A stretch of 64,000 bases of DNA, taken from the NCBI RefSeq assembly GCF_030169785.1, contig NZ_CP125854.1, positions 186,001 through 250,000 of the forward strand, in the 5' to 3' direction. Source of the stretch: Bdellovibrio sp. 22V (GTDB taxonomy: Bacteria > Bdellovibrionota > Bdellovibrionia > Bdellovibrionales > Bdellovibrionaceae). The notes below the pieces were generated by a model that saw only the letters and a program-made list of their open reading frames with translations, had not been told where the DNA came from and did not search any database. A program made the translations under genes and the position numbers. Positions 51,539-59,809 of this stretch are shown here, piece after piece (within the stretch, counting starts at the first letter, position 1; each line of letters starts with the position of its first letter).

Positions 51539-51579
51539 GTTTAGATTCTACTCTCGTCCGCCGGAGTCGAAACGTGTTT

Positions 51580-51676
51580 GAACGCAAAGCCTTCACCAAA
51601 GGCCTTAGCTTTGCGTTCTTGTAAAGTTATTCCGAGAATTTTTTAGGACTAAAAGACCCGTTGTGAGTCTTTTAGT
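51580..51676. terminator. Two perfect hairpins downstream of menB
   Basis: GAACGCAAAGC/GCTTTGCGTTC (51580-51618, 11 bp) and ACTAAAAGAC/GTCTTTTAGT (51648-51676, 10 bp) lie between the menB end and the small lipoprotein start; the second overlaps the menB stop. Neither has a classical minus-strand T tract, so they may mark transcript 3' ends, RNA stabilisers or regulator sites. Confidence 0.5.
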
Positions 51677-52577
51677 AATGCCAAGGAAATTTCGAGAAAT
51701 CCTTAGGACGTTTTTCGACAAAAGAATTGCGACCTTCGACCGCTTCTTCCGTGCCGTAAGCCAGACGAGTTGCTTCACCAGCAAAAAGTTGCTGACCCAC
51801 CAAACCATCATCGCAAAGATTGAAGCCGTATTTCAACATGCGCATTGCTGTCGGGCTTTTTGAGTTCATCTCTTTCGCCCACTCCAATGCCACCTTTTCA
51901 AGATCCTTGTGCGGGATAACGGCGTTCACCATACCCATTTCGAAAGCTTCTTGTGCAGAATAGTTGCGACCCAAGAAAAAGATTTCTCGCGCGCGTTTTT
52001 GTCCCACCATACGAGCTAAATACGCCGAACCGTACCCGCTATCGAAGCTTGCCACATCCGGATCTGTTTGTTTAAAGACCGCATGTTCTTTACTTGCAAG
52101 AGTCAAATCACACACCACATGCAATGAGTGACCGCCACCCACAGCCCAGCCTGGTACGACAGCGACAACAATCTTGGGCATGAAGCGAATCAAACGCTGC
52201 ACTTCAAGAATGTGCAAGCGGCCCAAGCGTGCCAAATCCATTTTGCCGACAGCTTCTTTTTCTTCATACTTATAGCCGTCTTTACCGCGAATGCGCTGAT
52301 CGCCGCCAGAGCAGAATGCCCAGCCACCGTCTTTAGGAGAAGGACCATTTCCGGTAATAAGAACAACACCGACATCCGCAGTAATACGCGCATGCTCTAA
52401 AGCCGTATAAAGTTCGTCGACAGTTTGCGGTCTGAAGGCGTTACGAACTTCGGGACGATTAAAAGCAATACGAACCGTGCCCTGATCTTTAGCGCGATGA
52501 TAAGTAATATCCTGAAATTTCACTCCAGGAATTTCCACTTCCGTCCACCATTCAGGATTAAAAATATCTGAAACCAT
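51672..52577 (-). CDS. menB: 1,4-dihydroxy-2-naphthoyl-CoA synthase
   Basis: 301 residues, crotonase fold. FNRPEVRNAFRPQTVDEL, GWAFCSGGDQRIRG, VPGWAVGGGHSLHVVCDLTLAS, KQTDPDVASFDSGYGSAYLARMVG and the C-terminal FVEKRPKDFSKFPWHY identify MenB. It closes the second ring in menaquinone synthesis. It starts 22 bases after the aroC stop with GGAGGAAAA upstream, and is therefore the last gene of aroB-aroA-aroKDE-aroC-menB, linking chorismate production to quinone production. menC and menE are not in the window. Confidence 0.96.
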   Translation of the reverse strand: MVSDIFNPEWWTEVEIPGVKFQDITYHRAKDQGTVRIAFNRPEVRNAFRPQTVDELYTALEHARITADVGVVLITGNGPSPKDGGWAFCSGGDQRIRGKDGYKYEEKEAVGKMDLARLGRLHILEVQRLIRFMPKIVVAVVPGWAVGGGHSLHVVCDLTLASKEHAVFKQTDPDVASFDSGYGSAYLARMVGQKRAREIFFLGRNYSAQEAFEMGMVNAVIPHKDLEKVALEWAKEMNSKSPTAMRMLKYGFNLCDDGLVGQQLFAGEATRLAYGTEEAVEGRNSFVEKRPKDFSKFPWHY

Positions 52578-52599
52578 TTTTCCTCCGCCCGCTTGCTCG

Positions 52600-53625
52600 C
52601 TAGATACGATCAGTCTTAGACCATAAGTAGTGATCTGCCAATACCAAGTTTGTCATGGCTTCCAAAACCGGGATGGCCCGAGTCACGATACATGGATCAT
52701 GACGGCCTTTTTTGGCTACATCTAAAATAGAGCTTGTGGGCTTAAAGGATACGCGGAGCAAAATATTTTCTCCCGTAGAGATTCCTCCGCGGATGCCACC
52801 ATAATGACTTTGCGAACCTTGATGAAAAGAAGTTCCTTTGATCGCGGCGGAATCAAATCCTAATCCCAATTCAAAACCGTTGGCAGCGCCCACGCTTAAA
52901 AATGCCTGCGCTAAATCGGATTTCAATTTATGAAATACAGGTTGACCCAAATAGGCCGGAGGATTTTGTATGAGAATTTCCGCAACACCGCCGTGGCTTT
53001 CGCCTTGTTCTTGGGCTTTTTTCAACATCTCGCCGACTTCTTGATCCCGTGCGGAAGGAAAACGCGCCTGATAAGAATCAACGTCCTTTTGCAACACCTG
53101 GCTGCGCTCTTCATCTGTGAGTATGAAAGGGCCGATCTGTGAGGCATAACCAACGACCCGAGTAGGTGCAGAAACATGACGCAACATCATTTGCGCGACT
53201 GCTCCGGCCATCACTCGAGAAACGGTCTCTCTGCCTGAAGATCTTCCACCACCGCGATGATCGCTGTGACCGAATTTATTTCTCCACATATCGTCAGCGT
53301 GGCCTGCACGTGGCGACGTTTTGATTTCTTTATAATCTTGCGAGCGTGCATCTTGATTGCGCACAATAATCGCAATCGGTGTTCCCAATGTTGTTTGGTC
53401 AAACACGCCACTTAAAACTTCGGGCTCGTCCGTTTCCTGGCGACCTGAGACGACCTGCCCAGAACCATGGTGACCGGGACGACGACGCTCCATCTCTTTG
53501 CGTAAAAGATTTTCGTCGAACTTCACGCCTGCGGGACAACCATCGATCACAACACCTAAAGCGGAGCCATGGCTTTCGCCAAAACTTGTGATTGTAAATC
53601 GTGATCCGAATTGATTCGCACTCAT
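52600..53625 (-). CDS. aroC: Chorismate synthase
   Basis: 341 residues. FGSRFTITSFGESHGSALGVVIDGCPAG, RRPGHHGSGQ, GHADDMWRNKFGHSDHRGGGRSSGRETVSRV, and FDSAAIKGTSFHQGSQSHYGGIRGGISTG all match. FMN-dependent final step of the shikimate pathway. Start at 53625 overlaps the aroKDE stop (ATGA); GAGGAG is upstream. An N-terminal extension upstream of it is rejected. Confidence 0.96.
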   Translation of the reverse strand: MSANQFGSRFTITSFGESHGSALGVVIDGCPAGVKFDENLLRKEMERRRPGHHGSGQVVSGRQETDEPEVLSGVFDQTTLGTPIAIIVRNQDARSQDYKEIKTSPRAGHADDMWRNKFGHSDHRGGGRSSGRETVSRVMAGAVAQMMLRHVSAPTRVVGYASQIGPFILTDEERSQVLQKDVDSYQARFPSARDQEVGEMLKKAQEQGESHGGVAEILIQNPPAYLGQPVFHKLKSDLAQAFLSVGAANGFELGLGFDSAAIKGTSFHQGSQSHYGGIRGGISTGENILLRVSFKPTSSILDVAKKGRHDPCIVTRAIPVLEAMTNLVLADHYLWSKTDRI

Positions 53626-55433
53626 CGTTGCTCCTCGCAGTTTTTCCAAAAAGTTCGTTGCCCTTGCGCTTGCGCCGTGAACATCACAAGTCCTGATTGA
53701 TAATTAGATCCCGAGCGCTGCGCATACTCTCGGCCCATGGAATCTTCTTTGTAGTTCAGGTCAAAAACCATGGCAGGACTCCACTCAGCAGGAGGAAAAA
53801 CTGTCTCTGCAGAGCGCGGAGCCGCCCAAATTAGAATTTTCGGTTTTAATGAAAGAGCATCTTCACTGCCCTGGCGAGGTTCGCCGGTACGACTGGAAAA
53901 ATAACTCGCATGCGGTAAATGCCTGTGAATCATTTCTAGGGTCCCGCCTCCGCCCCAGACGAAAATTTCTTTTTGTAAAGGCGCGATCATACCAACGCCT
54001 TCGATCAATTCCAAAAATCCCTGATCGTCGGTTGAAGTTCCAAGCCACTGACTGCCATTCCAGTAAAGCGTATTCACCGCGCGCAACTGCGCATGCTTGC
54101 AAAGGACAGCGGCATTTTCTTTGTGCGGCGACGTCACCGCGGCGTGAGTCAATCCCATTCTTTGCAAAACAGGTAATGCCTCATTCCACTCTTCGCGATA
54201 AATTTGCACGGCAAAAACCGGCATGCTTTTTCTATAGAAGTAATCCGAGTGTTCAACAGGAGTAAAACTGTGCGCCACAGGATCACCTAACACGGCGGCA
54301 AAACCTGCACGGCCCATAGGCATCATCAGCCAAGACCACAGTGAAGGTTGGTCACCCGCGCTGCCATCGCCTTCTTTCCAAAAATTCAAAAGCTGATTTC
54401 CTTTTTGCAAGAGACGATACCAATCCCAGCGCGCTTGAGCCGAGCGCGGTAAAAAGCTGCGCTTAGAAGAAGACTCTTTTTGCCATTGATGGCCTTGCTC
54501 AAGCTCCGCAAAGCTTAAAACTTCAGGAGCATATTTCAAATGCGCGACCTTATCTTCATACTTTATCCACGAGGTATAGTGGTCTTTGGTATGTAAGGAG
54601 AGGATCAATTTCTCACGAGGTACGACCGCCAAAAGAGGATCGGGAGCTCCCAATTCCCACGGCCAATCCACCCACTCCACCTGCACAAGAAGACTCTGAA
54701 GATCTTCGCTGAACTCTGTTGCAGGCTTTCGGAAAGAATAGACGAATCGTTCTTGCGGCATTTCATTCACCGCTCGAAGTATCTGTTCGAAACTCAAAAG
54801 ATCATCGCGAAGTTCGATGAGATCAATGCCACGATCGGCATATCGAGATTTAAAAAGACTCCAGCGGTTTTCAGTCGCAAACAATTCTGGCAATACCGTC
54901 AATGTTCCGCCGACGCCATGAAGTTGTCCGAAAAGCACTGACTTTTCAACAGCCATGGCTTGATGGCGATTTTCTAATACACCTTCAGGCATCAAGTAGA
55001 TTTCATCAGCCCGTTCACGGTATTTGACTTCACGAACCCGCCCCCGCTTTTGAAATTCTTCGAGCGGAGACATCTCGGGATTTAAACGCGGGCGATTTAA
55101 AAAGATACGACCATCTAAATCAGTACGTCGGCGAACCCATAAGACGCGCACGTTATCGGGCACCACACTGAGGTCAAAGCCCGCGCCCAAAACGATGTAC
55201 ATGGATTCATGAGTTTTTCTTTGCAGAATTTCAAGAAAGAGCTGGCGCTCGAGGTCACGGAAATACTCTTCTCCGTGCTGCATGAAAAGTTCGGGAATGG
55301 TTTTCCCGATTTTCTTTTCGATCTCGTTATCCAGATCGACGAAGTCCACAGATTGATCGCGCAGATAAAGCTGAAGACGCTTCATCAATTCCGTTTTACC
55401 TGTGCCGCGATGACCTGTGACCACTGTGATCAT
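53622..55433 (-). CDS. Trifunctional shikimate kinase - 3-dehydroquinase - shikimate dehydrogenase
   Basis: 603 residues in three domains. Residues 1-150: shikimate kinase (Walker A GHRGTGKTELM, DLDNEIEKKIGKTI, EYFRDLE, the RP motif in NRPRLNPEM). About 175-360: a diverged type I 3-dehydroquinate dehydratase, with IDLIELRDDLLS, a barrel His in LILSLHTKDH, the Schiff-base Lys candidate in AHLKYAPEV and a terminal GSAGDQPS resembling the SAPGQ lid. About 365-603: shikimate dehydrogenase, with LGDPVAHSFTPVEH, catalytic Lys in VTSPHKEN, RAVNTLYW, TSTDDQGFLE and a nucleotide motif VWGGGGTL. In domain order K-D-E it equals the last three domains of AROM. It overlaps aroA and aroC by a few bases. 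Confidence 0.88.
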   Translation of the reverse strand: MITVVTGHRGTGKTELMKRLQLYLRDQSVDFVDLDNEIEKKIGKTIPELFMQHGEEYFRDLERQLFLEILQRKTHESMYIVLGAGFDLSVVPDNVRVLWVRRRTDLDGRIFLNRPRLNPEMSPLEEFQKRGRVREVKYRERADEIYLMPEGVLENRHQAMAVEKSVLFGQLHGVGGTLTVLPELFATENRWSLFKSRYADRGIDLIELRDDLLSFEQILRAVNEMPQERFVYSFRKPATEFSEDLQSLLVQVEWVDWPWELGAPDPLLAVVPREKLILSLHTKDHYTSWIKYEDKVAHLKYAPEVLSFAELEQGHQWQKESSSKRSFLPRSAQARWDWYRLLQKGNQLLNFWKEGDGSAGDQPSLWSWLMMPMGRAGFAAVLGDPVAHSFTPVEHSDYFYRKSMPVFAVQIYREEWNEALPVLQRMGLTHAAVTSPHKENAAVLCKHAQLRAVNTLYWNGSQWLGTSTDDQGFLELIEGVGMIAPLQKEIFVWGGGGTLEMIHRHLPHASYFSSRTGEPRQGSEDALSLKPKILIWAAPRSAETVFPPAEWSPAMVFDLNYKEDSMGREYAQRSGSNYQSGLVMFTAQAQGQRTFWKNCEEQR

Positions 55434-56602
55434 GGCTTCACTCCTATCATGCTCCAGAATTCCGGAAAACTTTTATTGATAGCGTCGGGTTCTTCGATCT
55501 GGATTTGATGACCTTGCAAGTTTAATAATGTCGCGGCCATGACCATGCGATGATCTTTGTCAGGATTAAAAACTCCCTGCGCGGGTGTTTGGTTCGACGA
55601 TCCATGAATGATCATGCCATCCGGCAAAGCCTCATGGGAAATCCCCGCAAGGCGAAAAAGATCAGAAACTTTGGCAATACGATTGGATTCTTTTTTTGTT
55701 AAGTGAGGCGCACCAAACAAGCGTGAGGTTCCTGCGGCGTAACTGCAAAGGACAGCAAGCACAGGGAATAAATCAGGAGACTGCCCCAAATCCCACTCCA
55801 ACGAGCGCAATGGATTTGTTTTATTAACGGTCAGTGTGGATCCTTGCACACTGAAATCAACGCCCATCTTTTTGAAAATATCTAAGAATACAAGATCGGG
55901 CTGAGCACTTTGCGTCGGGAAATTTTCTAAAACAGACTGCCCCGCAAGAGCGCCCGCTGAAGCCATCGTAAACGCCGAACTCAGATCCGATTCAATCCGC
56001 CACTCCTTTTTCTTTAAAGTCTGGCCTGCAGGGATGAAATAGCCTCGGGAATTTTGGTGCACGACCATGCCCATATCTCGCAGCATTTGCAAAGTAAGAA
56101 GAAAGTAAGATTCCGAAACTTTGTCGCCGACAAGCTCAAACTCTAAATCAAAATTCAAATTCCACGCGTTTAAGATTAAAGCCGAAGCATATTGACTGGA
56201 TTCCGAGGTGTCTACTTGCAAAGGGGCCGCCGGTTTTTGCCAGCCAGAACTGAAGATATGCAAAGCTTTGCTTGTCAGCTCTGACTTCACACCCAATTGC
56301 GAAAGCAAATCCATCAGACCTTTTTGTGGCCGTTGTAACAACCGAGGTGTGCCTTCCAGAAAATGTTCGCCGGCTTCGCGGGAAGCACGCAAAGAAAGAA
56401 AGCGGAAAGTTGTGCCGCCTTCTCCGCAGTGAACGTAACTTTGCTGCGAGATTTTGCGAATACCTTCGCGCATGAAGACAACATCATCACACGACGAAAA
56501 TCCTTGCAAGGCCAGCGCCGGGAAATAACTTTGCACGATCAAGGTGCGATTAAAGACAGATTTTGAACCCGGAATTTCGCCTCGAAAGTTAAACTTAGCC
56601 AT
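55430..56602 (-). CDS. aroA: 5-enolpyruvylshikimate-3-phosphate synthase
   Basis: 390 residues, shorter than the usual 427. IPGSKSVFNRTLI holds the phosphate-binding Lys, and GEGGTTFRFLSLRAS, GTPRLLQRPQKGLMDLLSQLG, DTSESSQYASALIL, SDLSSAFTMASAGAL and DKDHRMVMAATLL follow. It joins shikimate-3-phosphate with PEP. The start at 56602 overlaps aroB by eight bases; GAAGAAGAGC upstream. The GEGGTTFR variant of GNAGTTMR is unusual and may affect substrate or inhibitor binding. Confidence 0.92.
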   Translation of the reverse strand: MAKFNFRGEIPGSKSVFNRTLIVQSYFPALALQGFSSCDDVVFMREGIRKISQQSYVHCGEGGTTFRFLSLRASREAGEHFLEGTPRLLQRPQKGLMDLLSQLGVKSELTSKALHIFSSGWQKPAAPLQVDTSESSQYASALILNAWNLNFDLEFELVGDKVSESYFLLTLQMLRDMGMVVHQNSRGYFIPAGQTLKKKEWRIESDLSSAFTMASAGALAGQSVLENFPTQSAQPDLVFLDIFKKMGVDFSVQGSTLTVNKTNPLRSLEWDLGQSPDLFPVLAVLCSYAAGTSRLFGAPHLTKKESNRIAKVSDLFRLAGISHEALPDGMIIHGSSNQTPAQGVFNPDKDHRMVMAATLLNLQGHQIQIEEPDAINKSFPEFWSMIGVKP

Positions 56603-57647
56603 GAAGCTCTTCTTCTTTCTGACGGCACAACTCAATCAAAATATCGTCAACAGAGACTTCGCGGATAATACACGCACCTGGTTTTTTAATAAATACAAAG
56701 CGCAAGGTTTGCGCTTTCGTTTTCTTTTTATCGCTCAACAAAAGATGGCGGAATTCTTTAAGATCGGAAGCCTTCGTGCTTAACAAACAGTCGCGCGCCG
56801 GGGACAGAAGATATCCCGACACCGGAGCCTGCTGAAGATCTTCGAAAGTTTTTTTGCTCATGATGCCTTTTTGCAAAGACCAGCGCAGACTAAAATCCAA
56901 ACCATAGTTGATTGCAACACCATGTGGAAGTTTATAATAAGCCTCCAAAACATGGCCTACCGTATGACCTAAATTCAAGATGTGGCGAAGACCCTTTTTT
57001 TCCTCTGGGTCCGTGGCAACAACCTTATTCTTGGCCTGAATAGCAGCCGCCAAATACTTCCACAGCACGTTTGCGTTGATTTCTTTTTCACGGGACAGCT
57101 GTTTCCACAACGGACCGCCCACGATCCAAGAGATTTTCAACAATTCTCCGAATCCTTCGAATGCTCGCGGTTCCGGCTGAGAAAGCAAAAGAGATTTCAC
57201 CAAGAAAATCTTATCTGCCGGATAAAAAGTCCCGATCTGATTTTTCGCGGCACCGACGTTCAAAGCTGTTTTCCCGCCATGAGCCGAATCGATCGCTGCC
57301 AGCCACGTGCTTGGCATTTGCACCAAACGCACGCCACGTTTGAGGATACTTGCGACGAAACCGCCGAAATCGCCGACGCTTCCGCCGCCGACAACGACAA
57401 TTGTCAATTTGCGATTAGAGACATTTTGGCAAAGGTCTACGATGCGGGAAATATGCTGCGGAAAGCGCGCAACGGATTTTAGATCCTCGCCGGCTTTAAC
57501 AGGGTATTTAAGTGGAAATGATTGCATCCACTTTCGAAAGGTCGTGGATTTTTTGGGAAGAACTTCGTCATAAATCAACAGAAGTTCTTCACCAAGATCA
57601 GACAGACGGGGCAATTCAGAAGTGAAAGACAACGAACTTTTTTTCAT
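56595..57647 (-). CDS. aroB: 3-dehydroquinate synthase
   Basis: 350 residues. NAD site VVGGGSVGDFGGFVASIL, PSTWLAAIDSAHGGKTALN, NQIGTFYPADKIFL, EGFGELLKISWI, NLGHTVGHVLEAYYKLPHGVAINYG hold the zinc ligands (Glu, His, His). Cyclises DAHP to dehydroquinate. Its ATG overlaps the stop of the upstream coiled-coil gene as TAATG, so the operon may extend further upstream. Confidence 0.95.
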   Translation of the reverse strand: MKKSSLSFTSELPRLSDLGEELLLIYDEVLPKKSTTFRKWMQSFPLKYPVKAGEDLKSVARFPQHISRIVDLCQNVSNRKLTIVVVGGGSVGDFGGFVASILKRGVRLVQMPSTWLAAIDSAHGGKTALNVGAAKNQIGTFYPADKIFLVKSLLLSQPEPRAFEGFGELLKISWIVGGPLWKQLSREKEINANVLWKYLAAAIQAKNKVVATDPEEKKGLRHILNLGHTVGHVLEAYYKLPHGVAINYGLDFSLRWSLQKGIMSKKTFEDLQQAPVSGYLLSPARDCLLSTKASDLKEFRHLLLSDKKKTKAQTLRFVFIKKPGACIIREVSVDDILIELCRQKEEELHG

Positions 57648-58057
57648 TAGTTGTCTTTAAGTTCAGCCTTCGCTTTTTTATAAGACTCAGAAAGTGAATC
57701 CCAGGCTTTGCTCATTCCCACTTTCATTTCGTCCCAAGCTTTGCCGGAACTTTTCTTAAGCTTCGCAAGGTCTTTTTTCATTTCCTCTTGTTTCGCCTCA
57801 AGAGCTTTAATTTGCTCTTTCATTTCTTTTTGTGCTTCGCCGGTTTTCTTTGCCGCGGAAGCCTTCATCTCTGCGATTTCAGTTTTCAAAGAAGCGATTT
57901 TTGCTTCCATATCTTTTTGGAATTCTTCTTTTTGTTCTTTAGAGTACTCAGCCGCCGCACTTGCAGCTTCTTTGGTTTTTTGTGCGACTTCTTCTTTAGA
58001 AGTTGCGAACGCAGATGTCGAAGTGAGAATGAGAAGAGAAAGAATAAGAGTTTTCAT
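57647..58057 (-). CDS. Small exported coiled-coil protein
   Basis: 136 residues: signal peptide (LILSLLILTSTSAFA) then an uninterrupted Ala/Lys/Glu-rich helix (EYSKEQKEEFQKDMEAKIASLK, EAQKEMKEQIKALEAKQEEMKKDLAKLKK) predicted to be coiled coil. Apolipoprotein-like periplasmic proteins look similar, but no function is known. The stop overlaps the aroB start (TAATG). Its own start is preceded by a perfect 10-bp hairpin that hides AAGGAG. Confidence 0.82.
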   Translation of the reverse strand: MKTLILSLLILTSTSAFATSKEEVAQKTKEAASAAAEYSKEQKEEFQKDMEAKIASLKTEIAEMKASAAKKTGEAQKEMKEQIKALEAKQEEMKKDLAKLKKSSGKAWDEMKVGMSKAWDSLSESYKKAKAELKDN

Positions 58058-58058
58058 G

Positions 58059-58085
58059 ACTGGTCTCCTTTTAACGGAGACCAGT
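58059..58085 (-). promoter_or_regulatory. Perfect 10-bp leader hairpin with the ribosome-binding site of the coiled-coil gene
   Basis: Minus-strand ACTGGTCTCC pairs with GGAGACCAGT around a 7-base loop (GTTAAAA), one base before the ATG at 58057. AAGGAG straddles loop and 3' arm. Confidence 0.65.
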
Positions 58086-58098
58086 TTACAACGGAGCC

Positions 58099-58413
58099 TT
58101 ATTTTACTTCAAGGATATTGAGTTGCGAGGACTCAATAGTGACGCTCACAGGCTTCTTGCCACTCAAGCTGGCCTCAAGTTTCTTTCGGTAATCGTCGAA
58201 AGCTGCCACGTCTCGTCGCAAATAATGAGAGCCCGGAGTTTTTACGAATAAAACAACGATTCCCTCATCATCTTCACGAAGCTTTTTCACAACATCCGTC
58301 ACCGTCGCACGTTGTTCAGCGCTGGCCGGCCCGCGGGATTGACTCTTAGCCTCTGCGGGAGTTCCATTGAAAGTCGCCGTCATCATCAAAGCTGCCACTA
58401 AAATCCACTTCAT
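58099..58413 (-). CDS. Small exported protein of unknown function
   Basis: 104 residues with a signal peptide (ILVAALMMTATFNGTPAEA). The mature part has a DVVKKLREDDEGIVVLFVKTPGSHYL strand-helix unit and a C-terminal VSVTIESSQLNILEV strand, suggesting a small alpha/beta fold. No cysteines in the mature region. GGAGCAACGC precedes the ATG. It lies upstream of the coiled-coil gene on the same strand (41-base gap). Confidence 0.7.
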   Translation of the reverse strand: MKWILVAALMMTATFNGTPAEAKSQSRGPASAEQRATVTDVVKKLREDDEGIVVLFVKTPGSHYLRRDVAAFDDYRKKLEASLSGKKPVSVTIESSQLNILEVK

Positions 58414-58481
58414 GCGTTGCTCCTTTTGATGTTGTTCTTATCGGCGAGACCTTCGCCCCCTAGAGGCTAGGACCTTCGTCT

Positions 58482-58519
58482 TAAAAAAAATTAACAGCCA
58501 GGCCCGGGATGGCCGTTAA
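58482..58519 (-). terminator. Rho-independent terminator of ung
   Basis: Minus-strand TTAACGGCCA-TCCCGGGCC-TGGCTGTTAA (one mismatch), followed by TTTTTTTT at 58489-58482. Confidence 0.88.
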
Positions 58520-58524
58520 AAAAA

Positions 58525-58539
58525 GTCTCAATTTGAGAT
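58525..58539. promoter_or_regulatory. GTCTCA-ATT-TGAGAT dyad
   Basis: Near-perfect inverted repeat with the same half-sites and 3-base spacer as that at 15794-15808. It lies between the ung stop and its terminator, so its role as an operator is uncertain; it may belong to the promoter of the 58099-58413 gene. Confidence 0.35.
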
Positions 58540-58546
58540 TCATTAA

Positions 58547-59233
58547 CTACAAAGACCAGTCGATTTCCGTTTGGCCTTTAGAGCGCAGATAAGCATTGGC
58601 CTTGGAAAACGGCTTAGTGCCAAAGAAACCACGATGCGCGGAAAGCGGAGAAGGATGGACCCCTTCAATCACAAAATGCTTTTTACGGTCGACAAAGCCC
58701 GCCTTGCGTTGTGCATAGGAACCCCAAAGCACAAACACCAGGCCTTCTTTTTCTTCATTCAAAAGATGGATGATTTTGTCCGTGAACTCTTCCCAGCCTT
58801 TTTTCTGATGAGCCGCTGCTTTGCCCTCTTCCACAGTCAAAACCGCGTTGAGAAGAAGAACACCTTGCTCGGCCCATTTCGTCAGACAACCGCTTTTGGG
58901 AATTTGTACTCCGACATCGTCGCGAAGTTCCTTAAAAATATTCTGCAAGGAAGGAGGAAAACGAACGCCGTCACGGACCGAAAAACAAAGACCATGTGCC
59001 TGGCCCGGTCCATGATAAGGGTCTTGTCCTACGATCACGACTTTAACTTTTTCGAAGGGCGTAAGATTGAGGGCCGCGAAATATTCATCGCCGCGCGGAT
59101 AGATTTTCTTGCCCGCTTTGTACTCTTCGACCAGGAAAGCTTTGAGGCGCTGCATGCGTTCTGTTTCGAACTCACTCTGCAAACGCGACTTCCAAGATGA
59201 ATCTAACTTTATTTCGGTTTTAATATCGCCCAT
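58547..59233 (-). CDS. ung: Uracil-DNA glycosylase
   Basis: 228 residues, family 1 UDG that removes uracil from DNA. Water-activating motif VGQDPYHGPGQAHGLCFSV, LLLNAVLTVEEG, VLWGSYAQRKA and the Leu-insertion loop HPSPLSAHRGFFG are intact. The start at 59233 (MGDIKTEIK) is preferred; ATG at 59248 with AAGG two bases upstream is an alternative. An extension with low-quality sequence upstream is rejected. Confidence 0.95.
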   Translation of the reverse strand: MGDIKTEIKLDSSWKSRLQSEFETERMQRLKAFLVEEYKAGKKIYPRGDEYFAALNLTPFEKVKVVIVGQDPYHGPGQAHGLCFSVRDGVRFPPSLQNIFKELRDDVGVQIPKSGCLTKWAEQGVLLLNAVLTVEEGKAAAHQKKGWEEFTDKIIHLLNEEKEGLVFVLWGSYAQRKAGFVDRKKHFVIEGVHPSPLSAHRGFFGTKPFSKANAYLRSKGQTEIDWSL

Positions 59234-59380
59234 CTCAATCTGACACATGACCTTGGTCCAGGACCGGGATTCTAATGCAAACCTATTGGTTTTCAAATTA
59301 TTTTTTGGGCCAACCCCATCTTGACCAGACAAAATTAGACCCCATTGTTACAATGGAAGCAGAGGAAAAGGAGGCCGCCT

Positions 59381-59782
59381 ATGACGACTCTTCTAAATCC
59401 CACCATTCAGCTTATTGAACAAAATCCGGAAGTTAAGTCTTTCATTTATCAACAAATTGCTGAGTTCGAGCCCTTTGTGACGCCACAAACTATTGTGACG
59501 GTGGTCGCGCGGGATCCTAAAAAACTCGCGATTCAGTATGAAACGGAAGGCAAGGAGTTCACGCGCGAAGGACTTAAGAAACTGTATCGTATTGCGATCG
59601 TTCTTAACGAAGGCGGAGCTACTGTGGAGGCCGAAGGTGTCCACGAAAATATCTACAACGCGATCAAACTAGCGAAAGACAATCTTTTGATTAAGCTCGA
59701 CGCTATTCAAGATTCTGTCATCAGTCAGCAAGATCGAATTATGGAAATCAATCATTACTTGCAACACCCGGTTCTTCATTAA
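59381..59782 (+). CDS. HPF/RaiA-like ribosome-associated protein
   Basis: 133 residues with excellent AAGGAGG seven bases upstream. The middle shows TVVARDPKKLAIQYE, IAIVLNEGGATVEAEGVHENIYNAIKLAKDNLLIKLDAIQDS, close to the beta-beta-alpha end of ribosome hibernation factors (the YxAIDxAxDKL motif). The N-terminal half fits less well. It may bind ribosomes or another RNA; assignment is moderate. The leader has a palindromic CCATTG-TTA-CAATGG. Confidence 0.6.
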   Translation: MTTLLNPTIQLIEQNPEVKSFIYQQIAEFEPFVTPQTIVTVVARDPKKLAIQYETEGKEFTREGLKKLYRIAIVLNEGGATVEAEGVHENIYNAIKLAKDNLLIKLDAIQDSVISQQDRIMEINHYLQHPVLH

Positions 59783-59809
59783 GATAATGGGGCTTCTTAG
59801 GAGGCCCTC

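Noticed and set aside
58441..58475. Direct repeat GACCTTCGYC near 58.45 kb as a member of the dispersed repeat
   Set aside because: It has T in place of C in the core (ACCTTCG) and lies next to a terminator; too weak to include.
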